64,000 nucleotides of DNA from Mesorhabditis belari (Eukaryota; Nematoda; Chromadorea; Rhabditida; Rhabditidae). The notes under the pieces are model-generated. The model had not been told where the DNA came from and did no database searches. It saw only the letters and a list, made by a program, of their open reading frames with translations. The first letter of the stretch is position 1, and each line of letters begins with the position of its first letter. A program made the position numbers and the translations under genes. Location: contig CAUEEP010000760.1 of NCBI GenBank assembly GCA_958450365.1, forward strand, positions 2,216,962 to 2,280,961, given 5' to 3'. Below, piece after piece: positions 45,001-54,463 of the stretch.

Positions 45001-47979
45001 TGCTGAACCTATGAATCTCCATCATGTTGCTCAAAAATTATTACTTGCTGCTTGGAGCGTGATATCCCCGTCTCTCAAAAGACAATGCATCACTTGACAG
45101 AATATCATCAAACGATTTCACGGCTTTGATCCGACCTTGTCCTCTCATTTGAGCTTTTCGACGGACGTCTTCAGCCTAAAAAATGTGAGATTCAGGATTT
45201 CAAAGCAGCTTATTATCTACTATATATAAAAGGGAAGTGTCTGTCCGTCCGTTCTCGGTTCTCGGCTCCCCAAGGGCCGATTTACATGTTTTTTTTAGTT
45301 TTTTTAGGCTTAGAATTCTATGTAGTTGTGCAGCTCCAATTTCGTTTTTTAAAAAGCAATAATCACGGCCCAACTGGGAGTCGAACCCGGGTTGTGTGAG
45401 CGTGGGCAAGGCTAAGCCAAGCCTAAGCCAAGCCTAAGCCAAGCCTAAGCCAAGCCTAAGCCAAGCCTAAGCCAAGCCTAAGCCAAGCCTAAGCCAAGCC
45501 TAAGCCAAGCCTAAGCCAAGCCTAAGCCAAGCCTAAGCCAAGCCTAAGCCAAGCCTAAGCCAAGCCTAAGCCAAGCCTAAGCCAAGCCTAAGCCAAGCCT
45601 AAGCCAAGCCTAAGCCAAGCGAGCTATTCACTGCGCTAAAGTTGAAAAGGCGAAAATAGCGAAGATTTACAAACGAAAATTAGCAAGCGAGTTATTTTGA
45701 TATCTACTTATCTATATACTTTCAAAATTCCCTAAGCTCTAGTTGAATATCTTTTAATTTTGTGGAAAAATTCAAACAAAGGGGCAACTACGAAAGCTAC
45801 GAAGCCCCGCCCCTTTTTTTGCGTAGATTATCCGTAGCTGCTCCTTTTGTTTGAAATTCCCCCACGAAACTAAAAGATATTCAGCTGAGTGGGCAAGGGA
45901 GACACTTTGAAAGTATACTGATCTACTTATCTACTATATATATGTTACGTCCGATATAGAAATCCGTCCGATCTAGACTGATTCTGGATCGGACGTTCGA
46001 TCTAGAGTGAAGTGAGGTCAAATGTTCAATCTAGAATCAAGCCGATGACTCTAAATCGAAGTCTGGATCGGATGTCTGATTTAGAGTGATCGACTTGATT
46101 CTAGATCGGACGGATAAGACAGATAAGACACAGATTTCTAGATAAGACACAACAAGTATACAGGGTGTCTCAAAATATCCGGGCATTTTTTGGAAAAGCA
46201 GTTGTCGCACGCTTAATTTATTTCAAAATCTCAAGTGTTATGTAGAGAATTGTAGCCCTAAATCTTGGCTACATTTATCTACTAAAAACTCCCCAATCGG
46301 ATGTATACAGCTCATTTAACAAAACCTTGAATAAGCATTAGTCGATCCCTATCCGACCCGCTGCCATTTTTTACAATTTTCTACATAAAAAATTGTTCGA
46401 AAAAGTTTTTGTCAATATTTATTCTATGCAGAATATCATTTAACATCATTCATAATATTAAAAATACCTTTCAATTGTTTTGGCTAACCGGTTATAAACA
46501 AAATCAAGCTGGTGACTAGCTTTCAAGCCAAAAAACCAGAATCAAGCCAGAAAAACCTGCCGTTAGGCCTAGAGAATCGTCGAAAATGGCAGCGCACAGG
46601 ATAGGGATGACTAATGCTCATTTAAAGACTTGTTAAATGATCAATAATTGTTGTTAACACAAAAAGTTTGAATTAAATCACCTTTTGCAAGTAGACACCC
46701 TCGGCGATAAGATGCGTGGTATCGCTAGCGTCGACTAGTTGCCAGATTTCATCTAAAATCCCAGATTTCTCATCAGCTCTTCTATAACTGATTTAATTTG
46801 ATATCTGATATCAGATAATTGATATCAGATTTGATATCAGTTTGATATCAGATATCAAAATGTTATTCTATGCTATTCTATGGCTCTTCAAAGATCGGTT
46901 ACTGTATAGTTCCTATTTAATTCCTATTTGGTTACTGTATAGTTCCCATTTAGTTCCCACCAACAACTTGATGTCCATTCACAGCCACAGCTGTGCATCC
47001 AATTGATGAGCAAGCAAGGTGAATGAAAATCGTTTGACCAGTGGTCCCAGAAATGATTGCCACTCGAGATTTTTCAGTGACTCCCATTTCCTAAAAATAT
47101 TTGTTGTTTATATTTATCTTTTATTATATTGGGTTGTCCAGTTATGAATGCGCGTTTTTTACTATTTTGTAAATTTCTCAAGTTACCGAAATCAAGAAAA
47201 AGATATATATGAGTATTATTCGAAAGCTGAAGATCTCCTCTACATTTTGATATAAAAACCTTTGGAATTTGTTCAGCTTTTGGGCAAATTGACTGCACAG
47301 AAGAAGAGGTGGCCAAAAAATGGAAGGGTGCCTTTGGATCAAGTTTTGGCTCCGCTCAAATTGAGTTAACCGTTTGATGTTTGGCCAATAGATATATCAA
47401 TACAGCTTTTTTTAAAATATAACAATTTCAGAGCATCTTTACTTTTCTTTTCTTTTCTGGGCGGTTATTTTACAGCATAAAACTTGAGGAATAGCTAAAC
47501 TGAAATGGGTTTTTTCGAAAACGACTTCTCCCTTTGTGCAGTCAATTTGCCCAAAAGCTGAACAAATTCCAAAGGTTTTTATATCAAAATGTAGAGGAGA
47601 TCTTCAGCTTTCGAATGATATATAACACTCATATACATCTGTTCGATATCTTGAGAAATTTACAAAATAGTAAAAACGCGCATTCATAACTGGACAACCC
47701 AATATTTATCTTTTATATTTTAGATTATCTAAGTTATTTTAAAAGTTTACTCTCAATCTCTCAGCTGCCATTGTTACCCAGACTTTGATCTCCGAATAAC
47801 GCCATTGTTTGTTTGTGTCGATATCGATCTAAATGCTTTTTTTTAATCATATAACCATTTTATTAACTAACCAAAGCCAAGTTTGAACCATGTGCCGTAA
47901 TTTTGCTGAGAAAGAAGTCCAAGAAAGTTTGATATGGAAATCGATCCCATGGAATTTGGAAAGGGTTCTGCACCTCCAT
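39083..47979 (-). CDS. Acyl-CoA synthetase / 4-coumarate-CoA ligase-type adenylating enzyme
   Basis: Twenty exons, all phases matching, 685 residues: 47979-47872, 47828-47751, 47090-46961, 46752-46682, 45175-45045, 44910-44869, 44759-44654, 44464-44342, 44267-44187, 43216-43076, 42879-42708, 42488-42388, 41626-41482, 41444-41362, 41284-41192, 40900-40825, 40720-40638, 40561-40464, 40391-40302, 39188-39083. ANL-family motifs in order: YIIFFTSGTTNAPK (ATP loop), AYGMSELGG, GDAAYYDENGLIYVVDRIKD, PSEVEVILRSHPGIDDCAVVG, and EIPRNVCGKVLRRN with the catalytic Lys. Such enzymes form acyl-adenylates and then CoA thioesters of carboxylic acids; the substrate is unknown. Two oddities: a Ser/Pro-rich insert before the ATP loop, and a C-terminal extension of about 85 residues rich in Ser, Arg and Pro (PPPRPISAPRGSISPARS). 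Intron 12 uses a GC donor (AAG|GCAGGA). The ATG follows TTTAG directly, suggesting trans-splicing. Confidence 0.94.
39297..39845. mobile_element. MITE M2 copy in the last synthetase intron
   Basis: Left end AAGCTGTCCAGAAACTCTTTTCG pairs with CGAAAAGATATTCTGGACA at about 39818-39843. The interior shares TTTAAACCCGTTTTAATGGT and ATTGGTGCATTTGTTGGTTT with 32040-32556 and (inverted) 59091-59604. Confidence 0.75.
41755..41976. repeat. Foldback with about 100-bp arms in synthetase intron 12
   Basis: Arms containing GATAATCTGCCACGGCGCG-type sequence (AATAATCTGCCACGGCGCGA and its complement) and AACCCAAGACGAAATAACAA are near-perfect complements around a loop of about 20 bp. It lies in the intron with the GC donor. 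Confidence 0.9.
43255..44165. repeat. Foldback in synthetase intron 9 with 25-bp array
   Basis: TTAGACTTCAAACAAGTGTC at 43259 and its diverged complement near 44135-44160 form the arms. Inside are GAGTTGAGAG-type repeats near 43500 and three and a half units of GTAACTCTCAACTTTCAGAG at 43965-44060. A solo Tc-type end (CAGGGTGCACCATAATTATC) sits at 43336. Confidence 0.65.
44510..44640. repeat. 12-bp tandem array, synthetase intron 7
   Basis: Unit ATATCAGTCTTT repeats about ten times with one CCGTC variant. Further short arrays lie in other introns of this gene: 14-bp AAGTACTGATTGAT at 42560-42675 and 11-bp GGAACTATAAA at 41025-41170. Confidence 0.95.
45215..45640 (-). mobile_element. tRNA-derived SINE with telomere-like expansion
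   Basis: On the minus strand: A-box TTTAGCGCAGTGAATAGCTC, then about 200 bp of 11-bp repeats, then B-box GGGTTCGACTCCCAGTTGGG, the body (TGCACAACTACATAGAATTC) and the end ACACTTCCCTTTTATATATA. The tail has only one GACGGACAGAC block. The tandem array lies precisely where the anticodon/variable region of the tRNA part should be. It lies in synthetase intron 4. Confidence 0.8.
45411..45620. repeat. 11-bp array containing the telomere unit
   Basis: About 19 perfect copies of CTAAGCCAAGC, whose complement contains TTAGGC, the nematode telomere repeat, plus TTGGC. The array separates the tRNA-like A and B boxes of the surrounding SINE. Confidence 0.97.
46160..46665. repeat. Foldback, synthetase intron 4
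   Basis: It begins ACAGGGTGTCTCAAAATATC, a Tc-like end. Arms GCATTAGTCGATCCCTATCC and the complement of GGATAGGGATGACTAATGC (46598-46618) are about 220 bp apart. Just outside, 45945-46140 carries palindromic copies of ATCGGACG/CGTCCGAT with TATATATGTTACGTCC at the edge. Confidence 0.6.
47129..47702. mobile_element. 574-bp MITE in synthetase intron 2
   Basis: TTGGGTTGTCCAGTTATGAA and its complement TTCATAACTGGACAACCCAA are the ends, flanked by TA. The arms extend about 200 bp each (for example GCAAATTGACTGCACA and TGTGCAGTCAATTTGC). No transposase frame. Confidence 0.95.
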
Positions 47980-48793
47980 CTAAACAACAATCGGATTATG
48001 AAATCTTTACGAAAATGAAATTGTTATTCAATATTAATGCTAAGTCTATTAATGTTAAGTCAAATCTATAAGGAAAATGAAACGAGAACGAGAACGAAAC
48101 TTTCAGGAAGTGTTTGGTTTGAAGAAACTCTTCCAATAGCTGTTTCTTGGTGTGCAGAAGAGGCCATATTTAGCAATGCAGTGTACCATGCATTCAAAGC
48201 TAAATATGGCCCATCGTCTCCGTTTTTTTTTGTGGAAAAGAGTTTTGTGGCTTTTTTTCAGAAGAAAAGTTTTTGGATGATCATCTCTCCATTTTTGATA
48301 CTCATCATTTTCTGCACTCGCCCGCTTGTCAACTATAAAATGAAAAAATAGGGATCTTTCCCTGACTAGAATACTTTTCTGTTGTAAATAAAATTGTAAA
48401 TGTATTGTAAATGTATTCTGTATTCTAAAGTATTCTAAATTCTAAACTATTCTAAAAATGAATGCCAAACTGAATAGCTCATTCAGATAGCTTTAGCTTC
48501 AGATTTAAGCTCGTTTTAGAAGCAGAAACTTTTCATTGTTTTAATCTGAACTATCATCGAATCAAAGAGAGCTATGATCGACTTTTATACACTTTTTATA
48601 TACGAATTTCATCATATTTCCCTTTTTCTATTAGAATATTTCCTTTTAAACTCATTATTTTAGCTATTTTACGATCAAATTTCAAATTCTAATGACCCCG
48701 TGTTCCCATTCCATCACTTTATGACATTCCTTACTTTTCAATGCTTTTCGCCGGACCAAATTTTGATTGCTTTATGTTTTTGCATTTTAGTTT
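47980..48793. promoter_or_regulatory. Shared upstream region of two divergent genes
   Basis: The synthetase (minus) and the small gene (plus) start 814 bp apart, so this region should hold promoters for both. It contains a clear hairpin at 48155-48213 (GGCCATATTTAGC ... GCTAAATATGGCC). The 104-codon frame here spans that palindrome and has no features. TTTTAG just before 48791 is a likely trans-splice acceptor. Confidence 0.45.
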
Positions 48794-49303
48794 ATGAAAA
48801 AGGAAACTTTGATATCGAGATTGGTTCAAATTTGGATTGTTGGCCGATGTCGGTGCTTTATGAGGAGAACAAAATCCGAGACGCATCTCGCTTGTTTTCG
48901 GGTTGATCGTTGGGTGATTGAAGGAGTTGAGGATTGCCTCAAGAATATCAAGTAAGCTTTAGATTACTTGATTAGATTACTTAGCTAGTCTAGCTTTAGA
49001 TATCTTTAGCTGAATAACTTTCCTTATTGTCTTTACCTTTAGCCAAATAGCTTTAGTTGTTGTTTGAACTCTAGCTGAATAGCTTTAGATATTGTCTTTA
49101 ACTTTAGCCGAATAGCTTTAGTTATTCTCTTTAACTTTAGCTGAATATCTTTAGATATTGTCTTTCAGACAGAATCCTAATCCTTGCATCTTTAAACCTT
49201 GAGTTAATCTATGAAAATACCAAATTTCAGACTCGACTCTCCAACCCAAGAAGAAGTCTTCACTGAAAGCTTGGACTCCTTAACCCCAATGTACTGCAAA
49301 TAA
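48794..49303 (+). CDS. Small protein of unknown function
   Basis: Exons 48794-48951 and 49231-49303 join in phase into 76 residues. The ATG comes three bases after a TTTTAG acceptor, the expected form of a trans-spliced start. The sequence is basic in the first half (LISRLVQIWIVGRCRCFMRR, four Cys overall) and acidic in the second (DSPTQEEVFTESLD), ending M-Y-C-K. No signal peptide, transmembrane segment or known domain is visible. Matching splice phase, a consensus donor (AA|GTAAGC) and acceptor (ATTTCAG) favour a real gene. The intron contains about four copies of a 36-bp repeat around GCTTTAGATATTGTCTTTAA. It could also be the 3' part of a longer gene with upstream exons I failed to find. 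Confidence 0.5.
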
Positions 49304-49538
49304 AGAATTTCCATTTATTCACAAACAAACACAATCACATAAATGAATAAGTTCAAGAAAGCTCAAGTGAACTGGTTGTGTTGTCGAGTCAAACGATGAC
49401 TTTTTGATGAAAGAGAAAAAGATGAAGGTTTTATCAAGTAGTCAACTAGACTCGGCAACCCCCAAGACAAGTGGAACACGGGGAATTGTTGTTTTAAAAA
49501 GAAACACAATATTTTTAAGCTTTTAAGATTTTAGACTT

Positions 49539-52500
49539 TTAGACTTTAGTTTCTGGGAGTAAAACGGGAATAACAACGCTTTTCGTATCGGATTGAGCCG
49601 GTCGGAAGGATCTGAATTTGATTGAATTTTCAAGAATAGCTTTAAAAACTATCAAATTTTGATTTCTGATGCTATAATTTATCGACTACCTGTGAATTTG
49701 ATTCTGCGAGACGCGCACAAAGACTTTGTCATTAACAAATTTCTTGTCGTAACTCTTATTCTGCACAATGTAACCATCTTTCTCAGTTATGTCATCGGGC
49801 ATGATCTAAAAGGAACCAAATTCTAGAGGCTATTAATAAATAAATGACTTTGATATTAGCTTCTTTGGTGAGTTTGAGAACAGCCGATGAAGGAGGCTCG
49901 TAGATAATATTCTTTTGAGGGACGAGCACATAGTCGATTGAGCCACCTTCCTGAAGAATAAGTGATAGCTTTGGATCTGTATTTTGCATTTTAAAATATG
50001 TTAAAGTCTAGTCTAGTCTACATTAAATCCTAATTTTCTGGTTTTCTAAAACTTTTCAACACAATACAAGTAGAGTTGATAAAAGAAAGGCTGTGCCTTT
50101 CCTCTTTGCATCGTGCTCGTGGTATGGTCGTAAGCGAGTGCTGGGCGGTGAAAGACGGTTGAAATAGTTGAAAAGAAAGAAAGAAAGAAAGAAAGAAAGA
50201 GAAAGCGATCCTTTATCACCGAAGAGACGCGAGACGACGCGACTGTGTGCACCTTTTATGTGACTCGTAGGAAAAAGCGGCTACTGGCCTACGACCTCTA
50301 CACATACCGCGACAGAGATCTCCGACTTCGGTTTAATTACCCAAGTTTGAGGTTAGCATTAACCCCAAGACCTTGTAAAAGTGTCTTGAGAAAATTTTGG
50401 AACGCATCCCCGTGAAGGGGATGCACAAAGGGAATGCGAAAGTTGAAAGTGAAGTGGAGATGCCGTTTTTTCTTACGAGAGGCACGAAAGGTGCACAGAG
50501 TGGGTTCGCGTCTCTTCAGCAACGAAGGATCACTCGCTCTTTCACTATTTCAATCGGCTTCAACCCCCTACCACCCGCTTACGACCATACCACGTTGAAA
50601 ACACGGCATCCCGTTCGATCTGCCAAGTTAAGCAACGTTGGACTCGGTTAGTATTTATTGCTGTTATTTTTATTTATTTAGTTTAGTTTATTTATTGATC
50701 GGAGCAAAAGAGCCCTTGTGAGCAAAAGTTCTTGATTTCCCTTACCGTTGAAAATCTTTATGAGCTCGTCAAGTAACCTCAAAAGTTATGGCAAATATTT
50801 AGCTAACAAGAGCATGTGACTAATAGTTTCTATCCATTTTCCTATCAAAAAGGAGATTCTTTCAACTTACCCTATCCACGAAGACTCTCCTCAATTTGAG
50901 CACTTTCCCACCAGCCGACCGAATCGCCTCAACGCCAGTGTGCTTGAATATGTGCTCACCGACTTGGATGCCCCTAAATGATCAATAATCTATCAAAAAG
51001 GATTTTGATACAGTTATTTATTGCAGTATTGTATTAGCTTGATGAATGTCTTTTCGTTTCTTTTCATATTTTCGTTGAAAAATTACAAATTCACCAATTC
51101 ACCTTTCATTCATGATTCCAAAAAGACAGATGGACAAACAGACGGACAGACAGACAGACGGACAGACAGACAGTCGGGCAGACAGACGGACAGACAAACA
51201 GACGGACAGACAGACGTCTCTTTCTTTTGCTTTATATATAGTAGATAACGTAGCCTCTTTGCGCAACTTGTTTGATTGAAGATTTTGTGTTCTGTATTGG
51301 TATGAGCTAAAAGTTGTGCAAAGAAGCTACCCTTAGTTAGTTTTCTGCCGATTTTATAATGAGGTTGCTTTAGAATTTGTTTTTTAAATAAAATTAATCT
51401 TATTTGTGTAAATGAGAACATTAGTCATACCAAAGAGCACATTTTTCTATATTTTTTTACTGTTTTTAGAGCATTTCTTAGCATTATGAGGCAAAACCTC
51501 GATAAAAAAACGTTTTTCGAAATCCCTTGAGTTTTTTGTTAATTTATTGTAGTTCTAAACTGGCAATGAGCCTAAAAGCACTTACGATATGACAGCTCCT
51601 TTCGCATCTTCCATTCGACTGCCCAAATAGTGAATCTTTCTTATGTATTCGGTACCAGCCAAATCAATGCACATCGTGGCTCTGGAATCGAACAACAATA
51701 TATTCTAGATTATTTGAAAGCAAAGATTTGAAGAATTAAACAACAAGGATCACTTGAAATAATGTTTTCAAAAGCTCATCTCAAGAAAAAGAAAACAAAA
51801 TCATGACTACAGTATCAAATCACCCACAACGAGAGACCAAAAATGATATAAGCCATCGTGAAGAACATATACACCTGTTCAGTGGGCACAATGTCTCCAA
51901 AGCCTGAAAGAATTTTTCAATTAACAAATTTCAGCTGTCTTAAATCTCTCAAAAAAGAATTCCACCTTCTTTTTTTTCTTAAAGAAGAAAATCTGGGGAT
52001 TATACTTTCTTCCATATTCCTCAACGATCACTCACCGACTGTGGCCATGGTGATAAAACAGAAATAGAAGGCCTCAAAGTATTCCATGTTCTCCCAATGT
52101 TGGAATAGAATGCCTCCAATTGCTGTGTAGGCTAATAGAACCAAAAGGACCATGAACACAGGAATGCGCAACTCGTCCTCCATTGAGGATTCTGGAAAGG
52201 AACAATTTAAGGGAAAAAGTTGTTTCTAATAATCCTTTTCTTCCAATAACCCTTTTCTTCAAAGTTTCAAGTTTCAATTTCAAAAGAAATAAAGCATAAA
52301 CTGCATTTTCCCTAATGCACCCTGAGCGTCGTCTAAATTCACTTGATTACCGTATTCTCTCTAATAGTAGTGCACCCAGAGCGTCGTCTAAATTGATCCA
52401 AATCTCGAGAGCCGCTTATCAGAACCTATCGATGTGGGATCGGAGAATGTAGCTGACAACGAGATCTTGTGGGGGATTAGAGTGTTGAGCTTCTGCAAAA

Positions 52501-54405
52501 GCTTGGAAACCATAAAATCGGCAGCAACTCGGGGTGCACTACTATTGGGAAAAATATGATATTCAGTCCCTTTCTGTCCGGGGAAGATTAGCTTCTAAGT
52601 ACCGTATTCTCTCTAATAGTAGTGCACCCTCAGCTTCGTCTAAATTTCTCGAAATCTCGAAAAGCGCTTATCAGAACCTATCGATGTGGGATCGGAGAAT
52701 GTAGCTGACAACGAGATCTTGTGGGGGATTAGAGTGTTGAGCTTCTGCGAAAACTTGGAAGCCATTTTATCTCATAAACATTTTGTTGCTGAGTTTTTAG
52801 CTGGTTTCAGTGATTAAAACCAGTTATTTTGTCTTTAACAGTCTAACAAACAGTCTTTATCAAAGTATACGTAAATCAGAATTCTTTCTTAAAAATGCTG
52901 GCTCTGATTCGAACCTACGACTTAACAGTCTCTCGCTTTAGAAACAAACGCGTAACCCATTCGGCTATTCACAAAATTACGCTAAATTTCTTCTTGATTC
53001 TCGCGTTAGAAAACGCTTTACTCAAGATGTACACACTTTACTCTAAACCTGATTCCGATAAACTAACCTGATTCCGATTCAATATCATTGAGATTCATGC
53101 TCCCCGCATGACTCGTTTGATCACTGCTTCTCGATTGAGAACCCGATCGGTAGTGATGAGAGATTTTTCTTGACTGACGTCGAACCTAGATGTTACGTTG
53201 AATTATTGAATTTCGTCTATTGAACTAAAGCTAAACTAATTGTAAGTCAGAAAGCACTGAAACAGTGATATCCAGGGCTGTTCCCAGGGCCGATTTTCCA
53301 GGGCAGCTAAGAAAAGCCAAGCCAAAGCCAAGGTATTAGGCTAAATTCGATAATAAGGTTGAAATTCCAGGTCAAAGTCAATTGAAAGCCATTGGCTTTG
53401 ACTTTGAGTTGGCTTTTGGCTTTTTTTGAACAGCCCTGTGATTGTTTGCCTAGATTTATATGCTACGTCCGTTATTGAATTTCGTCTGATTCAAAACCGG
53501 ACGTCCGTTATTGAATCTATTCAATAACGGACGTCCAGTTCTGAATCGGCCGTCCAGTTCTGAATCGGCCGTCCAGTTCTGAATCGGCCGTCCAGTTCTG
53601 AATCGGCTGTCCAGTTCTGAATCGGCTGTCCAGTTCTGAATCGGCCGTCTAGTTCTGAATCGGCCGTCTGAATCTGAATCGTGAATAGAATCAATAGCGG
53701 ACATAACACATAGATTTCTCTTTAGTTTAAAATTTTTCTTTTTTTTTTTCACTTCTCAAGCCTCACCTTCCTCTTGAATGCCCGATACGATCGATAGAGA
53801 AAGCTAAGAAACTCGGAAAGAAACTTTCCAATGTCAGCAATTGTCACCAAAAGCAATGGAATACCGATGAGCGCATAAAATATACAGCATATCCGACCGA
53901 TTGTCGTTGTCGGCACGAGATTTCCATAGCCTAAACCAATTTTAACATTAATAAGCTCAAAAGACTAATTATAATTTTGCTTTTGGTTTAAAAATCATAT
54001 CGGCCGCAAGCTGATCTTCATAAACAACTTACCAATTGTCGTGATGACTGTAGTTGCAAAGAAAACACTATTCGGGAAAGTCCACAGCAATTCTTCTCCT
54101 CTTGTCTCATTCAAAATATGCCTTGCTGTGATGTACTGATTGTGATAGCTGATAAAGGTGAAGTTGATCAGTTTTCGGAAATATTCCTGAAACTTTTGAA
54201 CATGCTGATGATATTTTGAATCAACCTGATTGATGGTGTTGAACGCTTCTCTGGAAATCCGATTGTCCACATCTTGCGTTATGTTCCAAATGTGGTCCTT
54301 AAAGGGACAGATTTAATATATATATAAAAGAGCAGTGTCTGTCCGTCTGTCTGTCCGTCTGTCTGTCCGTCTGTCTGTCCGTCTGTCTCGTCTGTCTGTC
54401 TGTCC

Positions 54406-54463
<58 letters not shown>

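Noticed and set aside
48037..48351. 104-codon frame with a hydrophobic end
   Set aside because: It spans a palindrome between two divergent genes and has no matching splice sites or family features.
50046..50252. Short frames in the SL1/5S cassette (also 50337-50651)
   Set aside because: The DNA here is explained by 5S spacer and SL RNA sequence; the potassium-channel exons join in phase without them.
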